64,000 nt of DNA from an uncultured Microbacterium sp. (GCF_947489255.1 NZ_CANLCY010000005.1:248001-312000); one strand, 5' to 3'; numbered from the stretch's first letter, positions 23,819 to 33,842 are shown. Program-made: numbers and translations. Notes: generated by a model not told the origin, from the letters alone.

Positions 23819-25321
23819 TCAGCTCCGCCACAGCGCGGCGCTGCGGACGCGGTCGGCCTCCTGGCGCGCGTCGGGGATCACCTGCGCGAGACCGGTGCCC
23901 GAGAGCCACGCCCCGGTCGCCCCGAGCCCCGACACCGCGCGCACGGCATCGCGCGCGGCGGCCGTGACGGCGGCGCGACCGATCGTGGCGGCCGGCTGCG
24001 ATTGCACGTAGCGCACGCGGTGAGCGGCGCGCAGAACGGATGCCGGAAGCTCGACGCCGAGCAGCGCGGCGGCTTCCGACAGCGCCAGGTGCGCCGCGGC
24101 GTCGTCGTCGAGAGCAGCGGTGGCGGGCTCCTCCCCCTGTGCGCCGAACGACACGCGCACGACGTGGACGCCGGGGGCGGCGGCATCCCGGACCCAGTCC
24201 CACTTGGCGGTCGAGTGGGTGAGGGCCTTGGCCACGTGACTGCCGGGCACGGTGAGCACGCCCGTCCCCCGCGGTGCACCGTCGAGCACGGGCGCGTCGA
24301 GCACGAGGGTCACGACCTCGACCACGGGCGCGATCGGATCGCCCGCCTCGAGACCCGGCACGACCGGGGCGAGCAGCTGCCGCGCCGGTCCTTCGGGGAG
24401 CGCGACGATCACGGCGCGCGCGGTCAGCGGCTCGTCATCGACCGACGTCGACACCGCCCAGCCGTCGTCGGTCCGGTCGAGCCTCTCGGCCCGCACACCG
24501 GTGCGCACCTCGACGTCGGCGTCGCGCAGTCCGGCCGCGAGCGCGTCGACCAGGCGCGACATGCCGCCGACGATGCCCTGCACGGCGCCTCCCGGCGCGG
24601 GGGCCTTCGCGGACCCGGCGACGGGGACGTCGGATGCCGGGGCATCGGCCGGACGGGTCTGCGGTCGGCGGGCGCGCAGCTCGGCGACCGCACCCGTGAG
24701 CGAGCCCGTGCGCGTGAGGGCGGCGTTGAGTCCGGGGGCGGCGAGATCGACGTCGATGTCGTCGGGCCGCGCGGAGTACACCCCGCTCGTGACGGGCGCC
24801 ACCAGGCGGTCGAGCACGCGAGCGCCCAGGCGCGAGCGCACGAGCTTGCCGAGGCTGTGCGCGTGACCGATCGTGAGCGGGGGACGCACGCGGTCGACGT
24901 AGGCCCGCCATGCCCCCGACCAGCCGATGACGCGTCGCACGTCGGGTGCGAAGGGATTGTCGGGGATGCCGAGCACCCCGCCCTTCGGAAGGGGGGCTGC
25001 GCCCACGCCGGGAACGCCCGCCACCCACGCGCCCTCCGGGTTCGGCGAGACGACGTCGTCGGCCAAGCCGAGCTCGCCGAGGAGGTCGCGCACCACCCCG
25101 CCGCGGGTGGCGAAGCTCTCGGCGCCCACGTCGAGCGTCATCCCGCCCACCTCGGCGGAGCGCACCACGCCGCCGAGCACGTCGGCGGCCTCGAGAACGG
25201 TGACCTCGAGCCCCACCTTCGCGCACTCGCGCGCGGCGACGAGACCCGAGACGCCCCCGCCGATCACGATCACGCGCGTCTCGTGCGCGTGCCGCACGAG
25301 ACGCTCGAGGGACTCGCTCAC
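23819..25321 (-). CDS. hemY: coproporphyrinogen/protoporphyrinogen oxidase, HemY/CgoX type
   Basis: 500 residues. An FAD-dependent oxidase that removes six electrons from the porphyrinogen. The dinucleotide motif IVIGGGVSGLVAARECA is at residues 17-33, followed by EVTVLEAADVLGGVVRS and GAESFATRGGVV, then the LVAPVTSGVYSARPDDIDV stretch typical of the family and the C-terminal GLGATGAWLSGTGLAQVI flavin contact. Because hemQ is present, the substrate is more likely coproporphyrinogen III. A low-complexity insert (RPADAPASDVPVAGSAKAPA) lies near residue 225. The GTG start overlaps the hemE stop. Confidence 0.92.
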   Translation of the reverse strand: MSESLERLVRHAHETRVIVIGGGVSGLVAARECAKVGLEVTVLEAADVLGGVVRSAEVGGMTLDVGAESFATRGGVVRDLLGELGLADDVVSPNPEGAWVAGVPGVGAAPLPKGGVLGIPDNPFAPDVRRVIGWSGAWRAYVDRVRPPLTIGHAHSLGKLVRSRLGARVLDRLVAPVTSGVYSARPDDIDVDLAAPGLNAALTRTGSLTGAVAELRARRPQTRPADAPASDVPVAGSAKAPAPGGAVQGIVGGMSRLVDALAAGLRDADVEVRTGVRAERLDRTDDGWAVSTSVDDEPLTARAVIVALPEGPARQLLAPVVPGLEAGDPIAPVVEVVTLVLDAPVLDGAPRGTGVLTVPGSHVAKALTHSTAKWDWVRDAAAPGVHVVRVSFGAQGEEPATAALDDDAAAHLALSEAAALLGVELPASVLRAAHRVRYVQSQPAATIGRAAVTAAARDAVRAVSGLGATGAWLSGTGLAQVIPDARQEADRVRSAALWRS

Positions 25322-26403
25322 GCGCCCTGCTCCCCCGGAGCGGGGGCCTCGTGCGCCTGGGCCTCCTGCGCCCGCGATGCGTGCGCGTGGGCGACGATGC
25401 GGGTCAGCACCTCGGGGTCGGTGTCGGGCGGAACGCCGTGTCCCAGGTTCAGCACGTGCGCGCGCGCCGCGCGTCCGCGGGCGAGCACGTCGTCGACGTG
25501 CGCCTCGAGGACGGGCCAGGGCGCTCCGAGCAGCGCGGGGTCGATGTTGCCCTGCAGGGTCACGTCGGGGCCGACGAGGGCGGCGGCCTCGTCGAGCGGC
25601 ATCCGCCAGTCGACGCCCACGGCGTCGGCGAGTCCGCCCAGGCGCATGTCGTCGAGGAAGGCACCCGTTCCGACGCCGAAGTGGATGCGGGGCACCTCGA
25701 TGCCCTCGAGCGCCTCGGTGGAGTGCGGAGCGATGAACTCGCGGAAGGTCGACGGCGAGAGCGACCCCGCCCACGAGTCGAACAACTGCACGGCCTGCGC
25801 CCCGCCCTCGATCTGGGCGTCGAGGAAGGCGCGCGACACCTTCGCCAGCCACCCGGCGAGGCGGTGCCACGAGGCGGGGTCGGCGTGCATCATTCCGCGG
25901 GCCCGCAGGTGCTCCTTCGAGGGGCCGCCCTCGACCAGGTACGCGGCGAGCGTGAACGGGGCGCCGGCGAAGCCGATGAGCGGGACGCTGTCGCTCAGCT
26001 CGGCCGTCACGCGCCGGGCGGCTTCGCGCACGGGTTCCGCCGCCGCGGCCACATCGGCCGGATCGATCGCCGTCACCCGCGCGACGTCGTCGGCGGTGCG
26101 CACGGGATCGGCGAACACCGGCCCGCGGCCGGGCTCGATCACGACGTCGACACCGGCCAGACGCAGCGGTACGACGATGTCGCTGAAGAAGATCGCGGCA
26201 TCCACGTCGTGACGTCGGATCGGCTGCAGCGTGATCTCGGCCGCGAGGTCGGGGGTGAGGCAGGCGTCGAGCATGCGGGTGCCCACGCGCAGCTCCCGGT
26301 ACTCGGGGAGCGAGCGACCCGCCTGCCGCATGAACCACACCGGCTGACGCTCGGGGCGGTCGCCGCGGAGGGCGCGGAGGAGGGGAGCGTCGAGGGATGC
26401 CAT
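25318..26403 (-). CDS. hemE: uroporphyrinogen decarboxylase
   Basis: 361 residues. It decarboxylates uroporphyrinogen III to coproporphyrinogen III. The signature VWFMRQAGRSLPEYR is at the N-terminus, with DAAIFFSDIVVPL, GFAGAPFTLAAYLVEGG, QLFDSWAGSLSP and GNIDPALL further on. The C-terminal tail is rich in Ala/Gln/His. I use the ATG at 26403, not the in-frame ATG at 26412, because GAGGAT sits seven bases before it and the spacer is GGATGCC. It is divergent from hemA and shares four bases with hemY. Confidence 0.93.
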   Translation of the reverse strand: MASLDAPLLRALRGDRPERQPVWFMRQAGRSLPEYRELRVGTRMLDACLTPDLAAEITLQPIRRHDVDAAIFFSDIVVPLRLAGVDVVIEPGRGPVFADPVRTADDVARVTAIDPADVAAAAEPVREAARRVTAELSDSVPLIGFAGAPFTLAAYLVEGGPSKEHLRARGMMHADPASWHRLAGWLAKVSRAFLDAQIEGGAQAVQLFDSWAGSLSPSTFREFIAPHSTEALEGIEVPRIHFGVGTGAFLDDMRLGGLADAVGVDWRMPLDEAAALVGPDVTLQGNIDPALLGAPWPVLEAHVDDVLARGRAARAHVLNLGHGVPPDTDPEVLTRIVAHAHASRAQEAQAHEAPAPGEQGA

Positions 26404-26491
26404 GGCATCCATCCTCCCATCCGCCTCCTGTGCGCGCGGGGGATGCCTTGACGTCGAGAGGCCACCCGGAATACCCCGGGATGGCCGGGCG

Positions 26492-26497
26492 TAGAAT
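26492..26497 (+). promoter_or_regulatory. -10 box, leaderless start of hemA
   Basis: TAGAAT immediately followed by ATGAAC and then GTG at 26504. The six-base spacing common in this window points to the GTG, not the ATG at 26498 that touches the box, as the true start. Confidence 0.5.
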
Positions 26498-26503
26498 ATG
26501 AAC

Positions 26504-27832
26504 GTGTTGCTGTGCGTCAGCGCGAGTCACAAGACCGCGTCCTTCGAGCTCCTCGAGCGGCTCAGCGTACCCCGCACCCCCGTCGCCCCCTTGATCGCCG
26601 AGCACGCCGAGCTCGTGCAGGGCGCGGTCGTCGTCGCCACGTGCAACCGCTTCGAGGCGTACGTCGACATGGACGAGCCCGTCACCGCGGCCGTGGCCCT
26701 CGGCGTCGACGCCACTCTGAGCGCCATCGAGGCCGCCACGGGCGTTCCGGCCAGCGAGCTCGAGGGCTCCTACACCGTGCTCGGCGGCGACGACGTCGCG
26801 GAGCACCTCTTCTCGGTCGCCTCGGGCCTCGAGTCCGTCGTCGTGGGCGAGGGCGAGATCGCCGGCCAGGTGCGTCGCGCGCTCACCGAGTCACGGCAGC
26901 TGGGGACCACTTCCGCCGAGCTCGAGCGCCTTTTCCAGCGCGCGTCCGAAGCCCAGCGCGGGGTGAAGAACTCCACCGCGATCGGCCGCGCCGGTCGCTC
27001 GCTCGTGCGCCTCGGCCTCGAACTCGCCGACAGCCGCATCGCCGACTGGTCCACGCAGCGCGTGCTGCTGGTCGGCACCGGCGCGTACGCCGCCGCCACC
27101 GTCGCAGCTCTCCGCGACCAGGGCGCCGAAGACATCGCGGTGCACTCGCCCTCGGGCCGGGCCGCCAAATTCGCCGCCAAGCACGGTCTGCGCGCGGTCT
27201 CGACCGAGACCTTCCCCTCCGCCGTCGCGCACGCCGACCTCGTCATCACCTGCACGACGAGCGAGCACCACGTCGTCAGTGCCGCGACCTTCGCCGCCGG
27301 ACGCACGGGCGCCGAGGCCACCGCAGCCGCCGGCTGCCCGGTCGACCACGCGGGCCGCCGCCTCGTCATCGACCTCGGCCTGCCCCGCAACGTCGACCCC
27401 GACGTCGCGACGGTGCCGGGGGTCGACCTGCTCGACCTCGAGACCATCCGCCTGCACGCCCCTCTCGAGGAGCTGCAGGCCACCGACGCGGCGCGCGACC
27501 TCGTGCGCGACGCCGCCCGACGCTTCGCCTCCGTCGGCGAGCGCAAGAACATCACCCCCGCCGTCGTGGCGCTGCGCGCCCACGTGTTCGGCGTGCTCGA
27601 CGCCGAGGTCGCCCGCGTGCGGGCCCGCGGCGACGAGGGCGGACAGACCGAGCAGGCCCTGCGCCATCTCGTGGGCGTGCTGCTGCACACCCCGACCACG
27701 CGCGCACACGAGCTGGCCGAGACCGGCCGTGCCGACGAGTACATCGACGCCCTCTCGGCGCTGTTCGGCATCGAGGTCGAAGGCTCCGCCGACACGGCCA
27801 CCACGCGCGGCGACATCGCCGACGCGGGCTGA
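26504..27832 (+). CDS. hemA: glutamyl-tRNA reductase
   Basis: 442 residues from GTG 26504 (444 if the ATG at 26498 is used). It reduces glutamyl-tRNA to glutamate-1-semialdehyde with NADPH and commits carbon to haem. Landmarks: SASHKTASFELLERL, the catalytic Cys in VVVATCNRFEAYVDMD, GLESVVVGEGEIAGQVRRAL, the NADPH motif VLLVGTGAYAAATV, DLGLPRNVDPDV and a C-terminal dimerisation helix. Divergent from hemE with 94 bases between, so the two haem transcripts share a control region. Confidence 0.93.
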   Translation: MLLCVSASHKTASFELLERLSVPRTPVAPLIAEHAELVQGAVVVATCNRFEAYVDMDEPVTAAVALGVDATLSAIEAATGVPASELEGSYTVLGGDDVAEHLFSVASGLESVVVGEGEIAGQVRRALTESRQLGTTSAELERLFQRASEAQRGVKNSTAIGRAGRSLVRLGLELADSRIADWSTQRVLLVGTGAYAAATVAALRDQGAEDIAVHSPSGRAAKFAAKHGLRAVSTETFPSAVAHADLVITCTTSEHHVVSAATFAAGRTGAEATAAAGCPVDHAGRRLVIDLGLPRNVDPDVATVPGVDLLDLETIRLHAPLEELQATDAARDLVRDAARRFASVGERKNITPAVVALRAHVFGVLDAEVARVRARGDEGGQTEQALRHLVGVLLHTPTTRAHELAETGRADEYIDALSALFGIEVEGSADTATTRGDIADAG

Positions 27833-27868
27833 CGCCCCGCCTGCTCGTCCTCGGGCAGGATGGATGCC

Positions 27869-28150
27869 GTGAGCACACCGGCATCCGAGGTCTACGCCGT
27901 CGCGGGCGAGGACCGCTCCCGAAACGGGCTCCGCTGGGCGGCGACCGTGGTCCTCGGCCTGTTCGACGCGGGCGGCGACGCCCCGTCGGTGAGCGAGGTC
28001 GTCATCCGGCGCGTGGACGGGTCGCTCGTCAAGCGCCTCCCGGCCGGCGGTGTCGACGACTTCCGCACGCAGCTGAACGAGATCACGAACGACCTCGGAT
28101 CGATGGATGCCGTGCCCTTCGCGCAGAAGTGGATCGCTGCGCCGGAGTGA
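27869..28150 (+). CDS. small conserved-looking hypothetical protein
   Basis: 93 residues, no signal peptide or membrane helix. Reads STPASEVYAVAGEDRSRNG, then a WAATVVLGLFDAGG strand and VIRRVDGSLVKRLPAGGVDDFRTQLNEITNDLG, suggesting a small alpha/beta protein. No family was recognised. The GTG at 27869 is chosen because CAGGAT precedes it by seven bases, again with GGATGCC as spacer; an ATG at 27860 overlaps that box. Follows hemA by 36 bases. Confidence 0.6.
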   Translation: MSTPASEVYAVAGEDRSRNGLRWAATVVLGLFDAGGDAPSVSEVVIRRVDGSLVKRLPAGGVDDFRTQLNEITNDLGSMDAVPFAQKWIAAPE

Positions 28151-28308
28151 CCCCGTGCCGTGGGCACCGCACCGGAGCGGCCCGTGCAGGGCGACGACGG
28201 TCGGGCGGCGAGGCGGCATCCGGCTGAGGATGCGAGCACGGGACGACGCGGGTGCGTCGACGAGATGCGGTCTCGCAAACGGCGGCGCCCCTTCCGTGCG
28301 GTCCGCGC

Positions 28309-28314
28309 GAGAAT
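28309..28314 (+). promoter_or_regulatory. -10-like box of the HhH-GPD gene
   Basis: GAGAAT six bases before the ATG at 28321; the first base deviates from the TAnnnT pattern. Confidence 0.4.
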
Positions 28315-28320
28315 GAGGTC

Positions 28321-28899
28321 ATGAGCCTGCGCATCACCGATGACCCCGCCGCCGACGAACTGCTGTCGACGAACCCGCTCGCGCTGCTCGTCGGCATGCT
28401 GCTCGACCAGCAGGTGGCGATGGAGACGGCCTTCGCGGGACCGCTGAAGATCCAGGAGCGGACCGGATCGATGGATGCCGCGACCATCGCTCACGAAGAC
28501 CCCGAGGCGTTCGCGGCGGCGTTCTCCCAATCGCCCGCGGTCCATCGGTTCCCGGGCTCGATGGCCACGCGCGTGCAGTCGCTGTGCAGCGCCGTCGAGG
28601 AGCACTGGGGCGGCGATGCCGCGAACATCTGGACGCGCGACGACCCCGATGGGGCGACCGTGCTGAAGCGCCTGAAGGCGCTTCCCGGCTTCGGCGAGCA
28701 GAAGGCGAAGATCTTCCTCGCCCTGCTGGGCAAGCAGCGCGGCTTCGACGGCGCCGGATGGCGAGAGGCCTCTGCCCCGTATGGGGAGGAGGGCTCGTTC
28801 CGCTCGGTCGCCGACATCGTCAGCCCCGAGTCGCTGACGAAGGTGCGCGAGCACAAGCGGGCGGCGAAGGCGGCGGCGAAGGAAGCGAAGAAGGACTAG
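28321..28899 (+). CDS. HhH-GPD-type base-excision DNA repair protein
   Basis: 192 residues. NPLALLVGMLLDQQVAMETAFAGP matches the first helices of HhH-GPD glycosylases. The helix-hairpin-helix is RLKALPGFGEQKAKIFLALLGK, with the conserved LPGFG turn. After a short segment (GFDGAGWREASAPYGEE) the protein ends in a Lys/Ala-rich tail, KRAAKAAAKEAKKD, which probably binds DNA electrostatically. The catalytic Lys/Asp pair was not identified with certainty, so the substrate base is unknown. Confidence 0.8.
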   Translation: MSLRITDDPAADELLSTNPLALLVGMLLDQQVAMETAFAGPLKIQERTGSMDAATIAHEDPEAFAAAFSQSPAVHRFPGSMATRVQSLCSAVEEHWGGDAANIWTRDDPDGATVLKRLKALPGFGEQKAKIFLALLGKQRGFDGAGWREASAPYGEEGSFRSVADIVSPESLTKVREHKRAAKAAAKEAKKD

Positions 28900-28982
28900 C
28901 CGGGCGGGGCGGGTCGGGTCGGTTTCTGTGCCCCGGCGGTCGATCCGGGTGAGCGCAGAGCGCGAACGCCGGGGTGATCGCC

Positions 28983-31900
28983 TCAGCGCAGGGCGCGGAG
29001 GGCGAGCGCGACCGCCTTCACCTCCCGGATGCGACGCTCGTACGTCGCCGCGATCACGATGAGCAGGGCGCCGGCGATGCCCAGCCACAGCCACCACAGC
29101 CCCGAGGCGCTCTCGTACAGCGCGGTGATCCAGGGCCACAGCTGCGCGACGGCGTGAACGATCAAGACCACACCACCGAGCACCACCGGAGCCTGGAGAC
29201 GTCGGCGTACGCCCCACAGCAGAGCGACGAGGGCGACCACCCCGAGGCCGATGACGCGCCACAGCGTCGAGTCGCCGACGAAGTCGAACAGCAGCGACGG
29301 GATCAGCAGCACGCCGAGACCCGCGCCGACGGCCGGCCAGCTGCCCACCTCGGCCCTCGTACGCAGCGAACGGACGCCGTTCGCGAGCAACGCTGCCGCG
29401 ATCGGAACCGTCGCTGTTTCGATCGGATCCGCCGCCCCCGCCACGACCGCCGTGACGCCCACCGCGACGGCGAGACCCAGGGCTGCCCACCACACCGACG
29501 CGCGATGCGGACCGCGCCAGAACAGGCCCACCCCGAGGATCACGGCGAGTGCGACGACCACCCGCACGACGTCAGGCCCGGGGAACGTCAGCATCCGCGC
29601 GACCGAGAGGGCGGCCGTGAGGGCGAGGGCGTAGACGGCGAGGGCGGGCGGCACCCACGAAGGGACCCCCGCGCTTCGACGAAGGAGCAGGACGGCCGCA
29701 CCCACGAGGCAGACGAACAGCGTGAGCGCCCACACGTCGAAGAAGGGCGCCCGTACGTCGTGCAGGGCACGCGACATCGCCGCGAGCCCGAGGGCCGCGC
29801 CGGAGATCACCACCGCGGGCACGAGAAGGGCCGCCCGGGGGCCGCGCATCACGCGCGGCGCGGCCGCCAGGACGAGTGCGGCAGCCGCAACGACGCCGAT
29901 CGCGCGGGTCGGGGATCCGCCCGCGAGAGCGGCCGAGGGCAGCAGTCCCGCGGCCAGTCCGACGGCTGCCATCGCGACGAGGAACGATGACAGCGGGCGC
30001 GACCACCGCGACAGCGCCGCCGTCAGCAGAACCAGGGCGAGAGGGACCGTCGCCCACTCGAGCGGACGCACACCGGTCGCGAGCGCGACGGCTCCGACGA
30101 GCGCCGCTCCGCCGAGCGCGACCCCGACGACAGCCGAGGACCACACGCGGGATTCTCGGCGCAGCAGCAGGATGCCCACCGCGCCGAGCGCAGCGATCGA
30201 CAGCACCACGCGCAGAATCGGGCCGACCGCGGTCGCAACGAGCGCCGCCTCACCCAGGGCGAAGAGGGCGAGCGCGGCGATCGCGATCCCGCGCGAGGCG
30301 GGGACGGACCAGGCCGCCGCGCGGCGAGACACCCCCACCGCCGCGGCGGCGAGCGCGAGGGCCGCGAGGAGGAGCACGGCATCCGTCGCCGGAGACCCGG
30401 TCGCACCGAGATCGATGGCGTGGGCGACGCGCACCACGACGCACACCACGAGGGTCAGGGCCGCCGCGGCAGCTACCGCGACCGGCAGAGCGTCGGGCGT
30501 GCGAGCGGGGCGGAGCCACGCGCCCCCGACGACGAGGACGACGGCGAGCACCCCGGCGATGACCGCGCGGACGAGGTCGTCGGGGTCTGCCAGCGCCGTG
30601 GGGAGGAGGGCGACGCCCACGCCCGCCGCGGCGATCACCGCGGGCGTCGCGACGGGGCGTTCGGGGCGGCGACGGCGGGCGCGCTCGGTTCCGGCGGCGA
30701 GGGTCAGGAGCGCCACGCCGACGGGCAGGGTGAAGAACTCGACGGTGTCGGTGCCCTGCCAGAGCAGGCGGGACCAGAGAGCGATCGCACCGACGAGCAG
30801 CGCGAGCCAGACGAGGTGCCGTCTCCCGCTGTTCGACGTCAGAAGCCCCTCGGAGTCGGTGGCCCACAGCAGGGCGGCGACGGCTGCGAGAAGCAGCGGC
30901 AGCCAGCGCGCTCCCTCCGAGGGTGCCGCAGCGACCGCGAGCACGAGGACGAGCCCGGCACCCGCGTCGGTGAGCACCCGCAGGCCGGGCTCCCTCCCGA
31001 GCGCGCGAAGGGCGACCGCCACCGCGACGACGCCCAGCGCTGCCGCGACGATCATTCGCGCGAACGCCGGCGCGTCGACTGCTCGCAGCACCGCGTCGAC
31101 GCCGGCGGCGGCGAAGAGGGGTGCCGTCAGCGCCGCAGCGGGACGCGCGACGCGCCAGGAGCGGAAGCCCGGCGCGCCGGTCAGAACAACGGTGACCACC
31201 GCCGCAGCGAGACACGCTCCGGCGATCCAGGCATCGGCTGCGGGCGGACCCCCCATCAGCGCCACCCCGGACGAGAGCACCGTGACGATGATCGCGGTGA
31301 GTGCACCGGCGGCGCGCTGGGCCGCGTCGAGACCGACCAGGCGGGCGACCGGGAGGCCCACGAACACCAGGCACCCGGCCGCGACGACCGCGGCGACCGC
31401 GAAGGGCGATCCGCCCGCGAGTGAGACGTCGACACCCGAACGCAGGGCGAGCGGCAGTAGCAGAGCGCTGATCGAGACGAACCCGACCACGGCGACGGTC
31501 GACGCCACCCGGACCAGGCGGTGGATGCCGGCCGCCACGGCGATCACGCCCGTCACGACGACCGTCGCGACGGCCCACGCAACGGGTGACGCGAACGACA
31601 GCAGCAGCCCGCCGAGCAGTGAGATCGTGCCGACGAGGATGGCGAGAACCACCCCGCCGGCGACCGGGGGACCAGCGGAGACGGGCAGTGACTGCTCGCC
31701 CGTTATCGCGCGCGGACCCGTCGCAAAGGGCTCAGACGGTTCGGCGGGGTTCGCGGGCGGACCCGCGGCGGCGGCCGGCGACGGGTCGGAAGAGGCCACG
31801 AGCGGACCCACCGGGACGGGTGCAGACGCTCCTGCCGCAGTCGCGAGCGGACCCGCGGCGGCCGACTCCCCGGTCAGCGCGCCGCGACGGCGGAGGAGGG

Positions 31901-33842
31901 CCACCACAGCGATGACGGCGAGCACCAGGTACCAGGCGACGACCAGGAGCAGGACCCGCAGCTGTGGACCGGCCAGCAGAGCGACGGCGGCACCGGCGGC
32001 CAGGGCGACGAGGCGTCGCGCTCGCCACGCGCCCGACAGGCGCCAGGCGGCCGCGGCGAGGATCGCGACGGCTGCGAGGGCGATCACGGCGGCGGTCGCA
32101 GTGGCATCCGGCGGGTCGACGTCGAGGGCCGATCGACCGAAGATCGGCATTACGTCGCTGATCCGAGCGAAGACGGTGGTCAGGGCGGCGCCGATGGGTG
32201 CGAGGGCGGCGAGCCCGGCGATCACGGCTGCGGTGACGGCCCCGGCGAGCAGCGTGGAGCGAGCCGGTCCCCCGTCGGCGCGCCGTCCGGCGACGTCGAG
32301 GGCGACCGCGACCACGACCGCGACGATGACCGGGACCGTCACGGAGAGCGTCGCATCGGCCGCACGCACGACCGAGACGGCGACTCCGGATCCGAGGCAC
32401 AGCACGGCGGCGACCGCGGCCACGGGCGCGAGACGCGACTCGCCTCGGCGGGTCATCGCCCCCGCATGCGCCGCGAGGGCCAGGGCGAGCAATCCGCTGA
32501 AGAGGACGGGCGACCAGGTGGCCTGCGGGTCGATGAAGAGAGCCGCGGCCAGGGCGACGACCCCGGCCAGGGCGGCCAGGACGCGCACCGCGACGATCTC
32601 GGGACGCATCCGCGCGCGTGGCGGAGGCGAGAGGAGCGGCGCGAACGGCGCCGCGAGCGCGACCAGCACCACGATCAGACCCGCGACGAACCAGGCGAGC
32701 ACCGAATCAGGGCCGACCAGCCCCGCGCCCAGCAGGGCAGGACCGATGGTGAGGGCGAGCACCGCCGTCGACAGCGGCGCGCGGTGCCGCGCGAGCCGGG
32801 CCCAGCCGACGAAGGCGACCCCGGCGGCGGTCGTCGCCGCGCCCCAGTAGACGGCCGGATCGACGGATGCCGCGCCGCCGAGGTCGTTGGCGCGCACGGC
32901 CCACACGTCGAGAGCGACGAGCGCGATGCCGAGCAGGGAGATCCCCTCTGCGGTCGCCTCGAGGCGGCGCCGCCGCAGAAGGGAGGCCGTGGCGATGACG
33001 GCCGCCGTGACCATGCCGATGATGACCGATCGCAGGACGAGCCCACCGCTGATCCACGCGACGGTGAGGAAGAACACCGCCGCGACGGCCAGCAGGACCA
33101 CGCCGGTCGAGAGCAGGAACACCTGTACGCTCGAGCGGCGGGGCGTGGCGGGTTCGCCCTGGCTCCCGCCGCCGCTGGAGACGGGGGGCTGGCCGACGGG
33201 CCGCGTTCGCGCACCCGTGTCGGCCGAGGGGGCGAGATGCACGGAACCGCGGGAATCCGCGTGCGGGGCGACCGGAGCCGGGGCGACCGGCACCGTCGGC
33301 GATGCCGCGGCTGCGGATGCGACGCCCGCCGCGGCCGGGGATGCGACGCCCGCCGCCCGGGCGGCGGAGCGAGAGGCGTCCCCGTCCTCCACGGCACGGG
33401 CTGCCATCGGAGCCACGGGCAACAGCGGCCGCTCGGAGGTCGGCGGGGTGAGGCCCGCGGGCGGCGGGAACAGCACCGGCGAGGGGGCGTTCCCGACGGG
33501 CTCATCGGCCGCGCCCGGGATCGACGGCGGCGCAGCGGCGCCGGAGTCGAGGCGCGGAGCCGGCTCTCGCTCGGGCGCGTCGATCGAGCCCGAGATGGCG
33601 TTCTCGCTCGAGCGGTGGATGAGGAGGAGAGCCGCCGCGCGCTCGTCGACGAGGGCGACGATCCGCTGAGACAGGTCGAGCACGCGGGCCGTGCGGGCGT
33701 CGGTGAGATCGAGGCCGCACGCGGGGCAGGGCGACACCGTAATCGCGGTGAAGCACGAGGGGCACCGCCCGGTGTCGACGAGCGCCCCCGGCTGCGCGGG
33801 CCAGGAGATCCCCGAGCGTGCGCCCGTGTGTTCGACTTCCAT
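28983..33842 (-). CDS. giant polytopic membrane protein with N-terminal zinc ribbon
   Basis: 1619 residues. The N-terminus holds a zinc-ribbon-like CPSC...CPAC (Cys27, 30, 39, 42), then about 200 residues of Pro/Ala/Ser-rich linker with a DLSQRIVALVDERAAALL helix. From about residue 250 to the end it is an almost unbroken series of Ala/Val/Leu membrane helices, several dozen by eye, ending with a basic tail. Similar very large multi-helix proteins are annotated in Actinobacteria without known function. One further Pro/Ala segment (about residues 705-760) interrupts the helices. GAGGGGG precedes the ATG. Nothing in the surroundings suggests a role. Confidence 0.8.
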   Translation of the reverse strand: MEVEHTGARSGISWPAQPGALVDTGRCPSCFTAITVSPCPACGLDLTDARTARVLDLSQRIVALVDERAAALLLIHRSSENAISGSIDAPEREPAPRLDSGAAAPPSIPGAADEPVGNAPSPVLFPPPAGLTPPTSERPLLPVAPMAARAVEDGDASRSAARAAGVASPAAAGVASAAAASPTVPVAPAPVAPHADSRGSVHLAPSADTGARTRPVGQPPVSSGGGSQGEPATPRRSSVQVFLLSTGVVLLAVAAVFFLTVAWISGGLVLRSVIIGMVTAAVIATASLLRRRRLEATAEGISLLGIALVALDVWAVRANDLGGAASVDPAVYWGAATTAAGVAFVGWARLARHRAPLSTAVLALTIGPALLGAGLVGPDSVLAWFVAGLIVVLVALAAPFAPLLSPPPRARMRPEIVAVRVLAALAGVVALAAALFIDPQATWSPVLFSGLLALALAAHAGAMTRRGESRLAPVAAVAAVLCLGSGVAVSVVRAADATLSVTVPVIVAVVVAVALDVAGRRADGGPARSTLLAGAVTAAVIAGLAALAPIGAALTTVFARISDVMPIFGRSALDVDPPDATATAAVIALAAVAILAAAAWRLSGAWRARRLVALAAGAAVALLAGPQLRVLLLVVAWYLVLAVIAVVALLRRRGALTGESAAAGPLATAAGASAPVPVGPLVASSDPSPAAAAGPPANPAEPSEPFATGPRAITGEQSLPVSAGPPVAGGVVLAILVGTISLLGGLLLSFASPVAWAVATVVVTGVIAVAAGIHRLVRVASTVAVVGFVSISALLLPLALRSGVDVSLAGGSPFAVAAVVAAGCLVFVGLPVARLVGLDAAQRAAGALTAIIVTVLSSGVALMGGPPAADAWIAGACLAAAVVTVVLTGAPGFRSWRVARPAAALTAPLFAAAGVDAVLRAVDAPAFARMIVAAALGVVAVAVALRALGREPGLRVLTDAGAGLVLVLAVAAAPSEGARWLPLLLAAVAALLWATDSEGLLTSNSGRRHLVWLALLVGAIALWSRLLWQGTDTVEFFTLPVGVALLTLAAGTERARRRRPERPVATPAVIAAAGVGVALLPTALADPDDLVRAVIAGVLAVVLVVGGAWLRPARTPDALPVAVAAAAALTLVVCVVVRVAHAIDLGATGSPATDAVLLLAALALAAAAVGVSRRAAAWSVPASRGIAIAALALFALGEAALVATAVGPILRVVLSIAALGAVGILLLRRESRVWSSAVVGVALGGAALVGAVALATGVRPLEWATVPLALVLLTAALSRWSRPLSSFLVAMAAVGLAAGLLPSAALAGGSPTRAIGVVAAAALVLAAAPRVMRGPRAALLVPAVVISGAALGLAAMSRALHDVRAPFFDVWALTLFVCLVGAAVLLLRRSAGVPSWVPPALAVYALALTAALSVARMLTFPGPDVVRVVVALAVILGVGLFWRGPHRASVWWAALGLAVAVGVTAVVAGAADPIETATVPIAAALLANGVRSLRTRAEVGSWPAVGAGLGVLLIPSLLFDFVGDSTLWRVIGLGVVALVALLWGVRRRLQAPVVLGGVVLIVHAVAQLWPWITALYESASGLWWLWLGIAGALLIVIAATYERRIREVKAVALALRALR

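Noticed and set aside
26448..26453. TTGACG as -35 box of hemA
   Set aside because: It lies 38 bases from TAGAAT, too far for a single promoter.
26498..26503. ATG at 26498 as hemA start
   Set aside because: It directly touches the TAGAAT box; the GTG at 26504 fits the six-base spacing seen in other genes. The difference is only two residues and remains open.
29722..32850. A 1042-codon plus-strand frame
   Set aside because: It is the antisense shadow of the giant membrane protein; its composition is almost only Ala/Arg/Thr/Ser.
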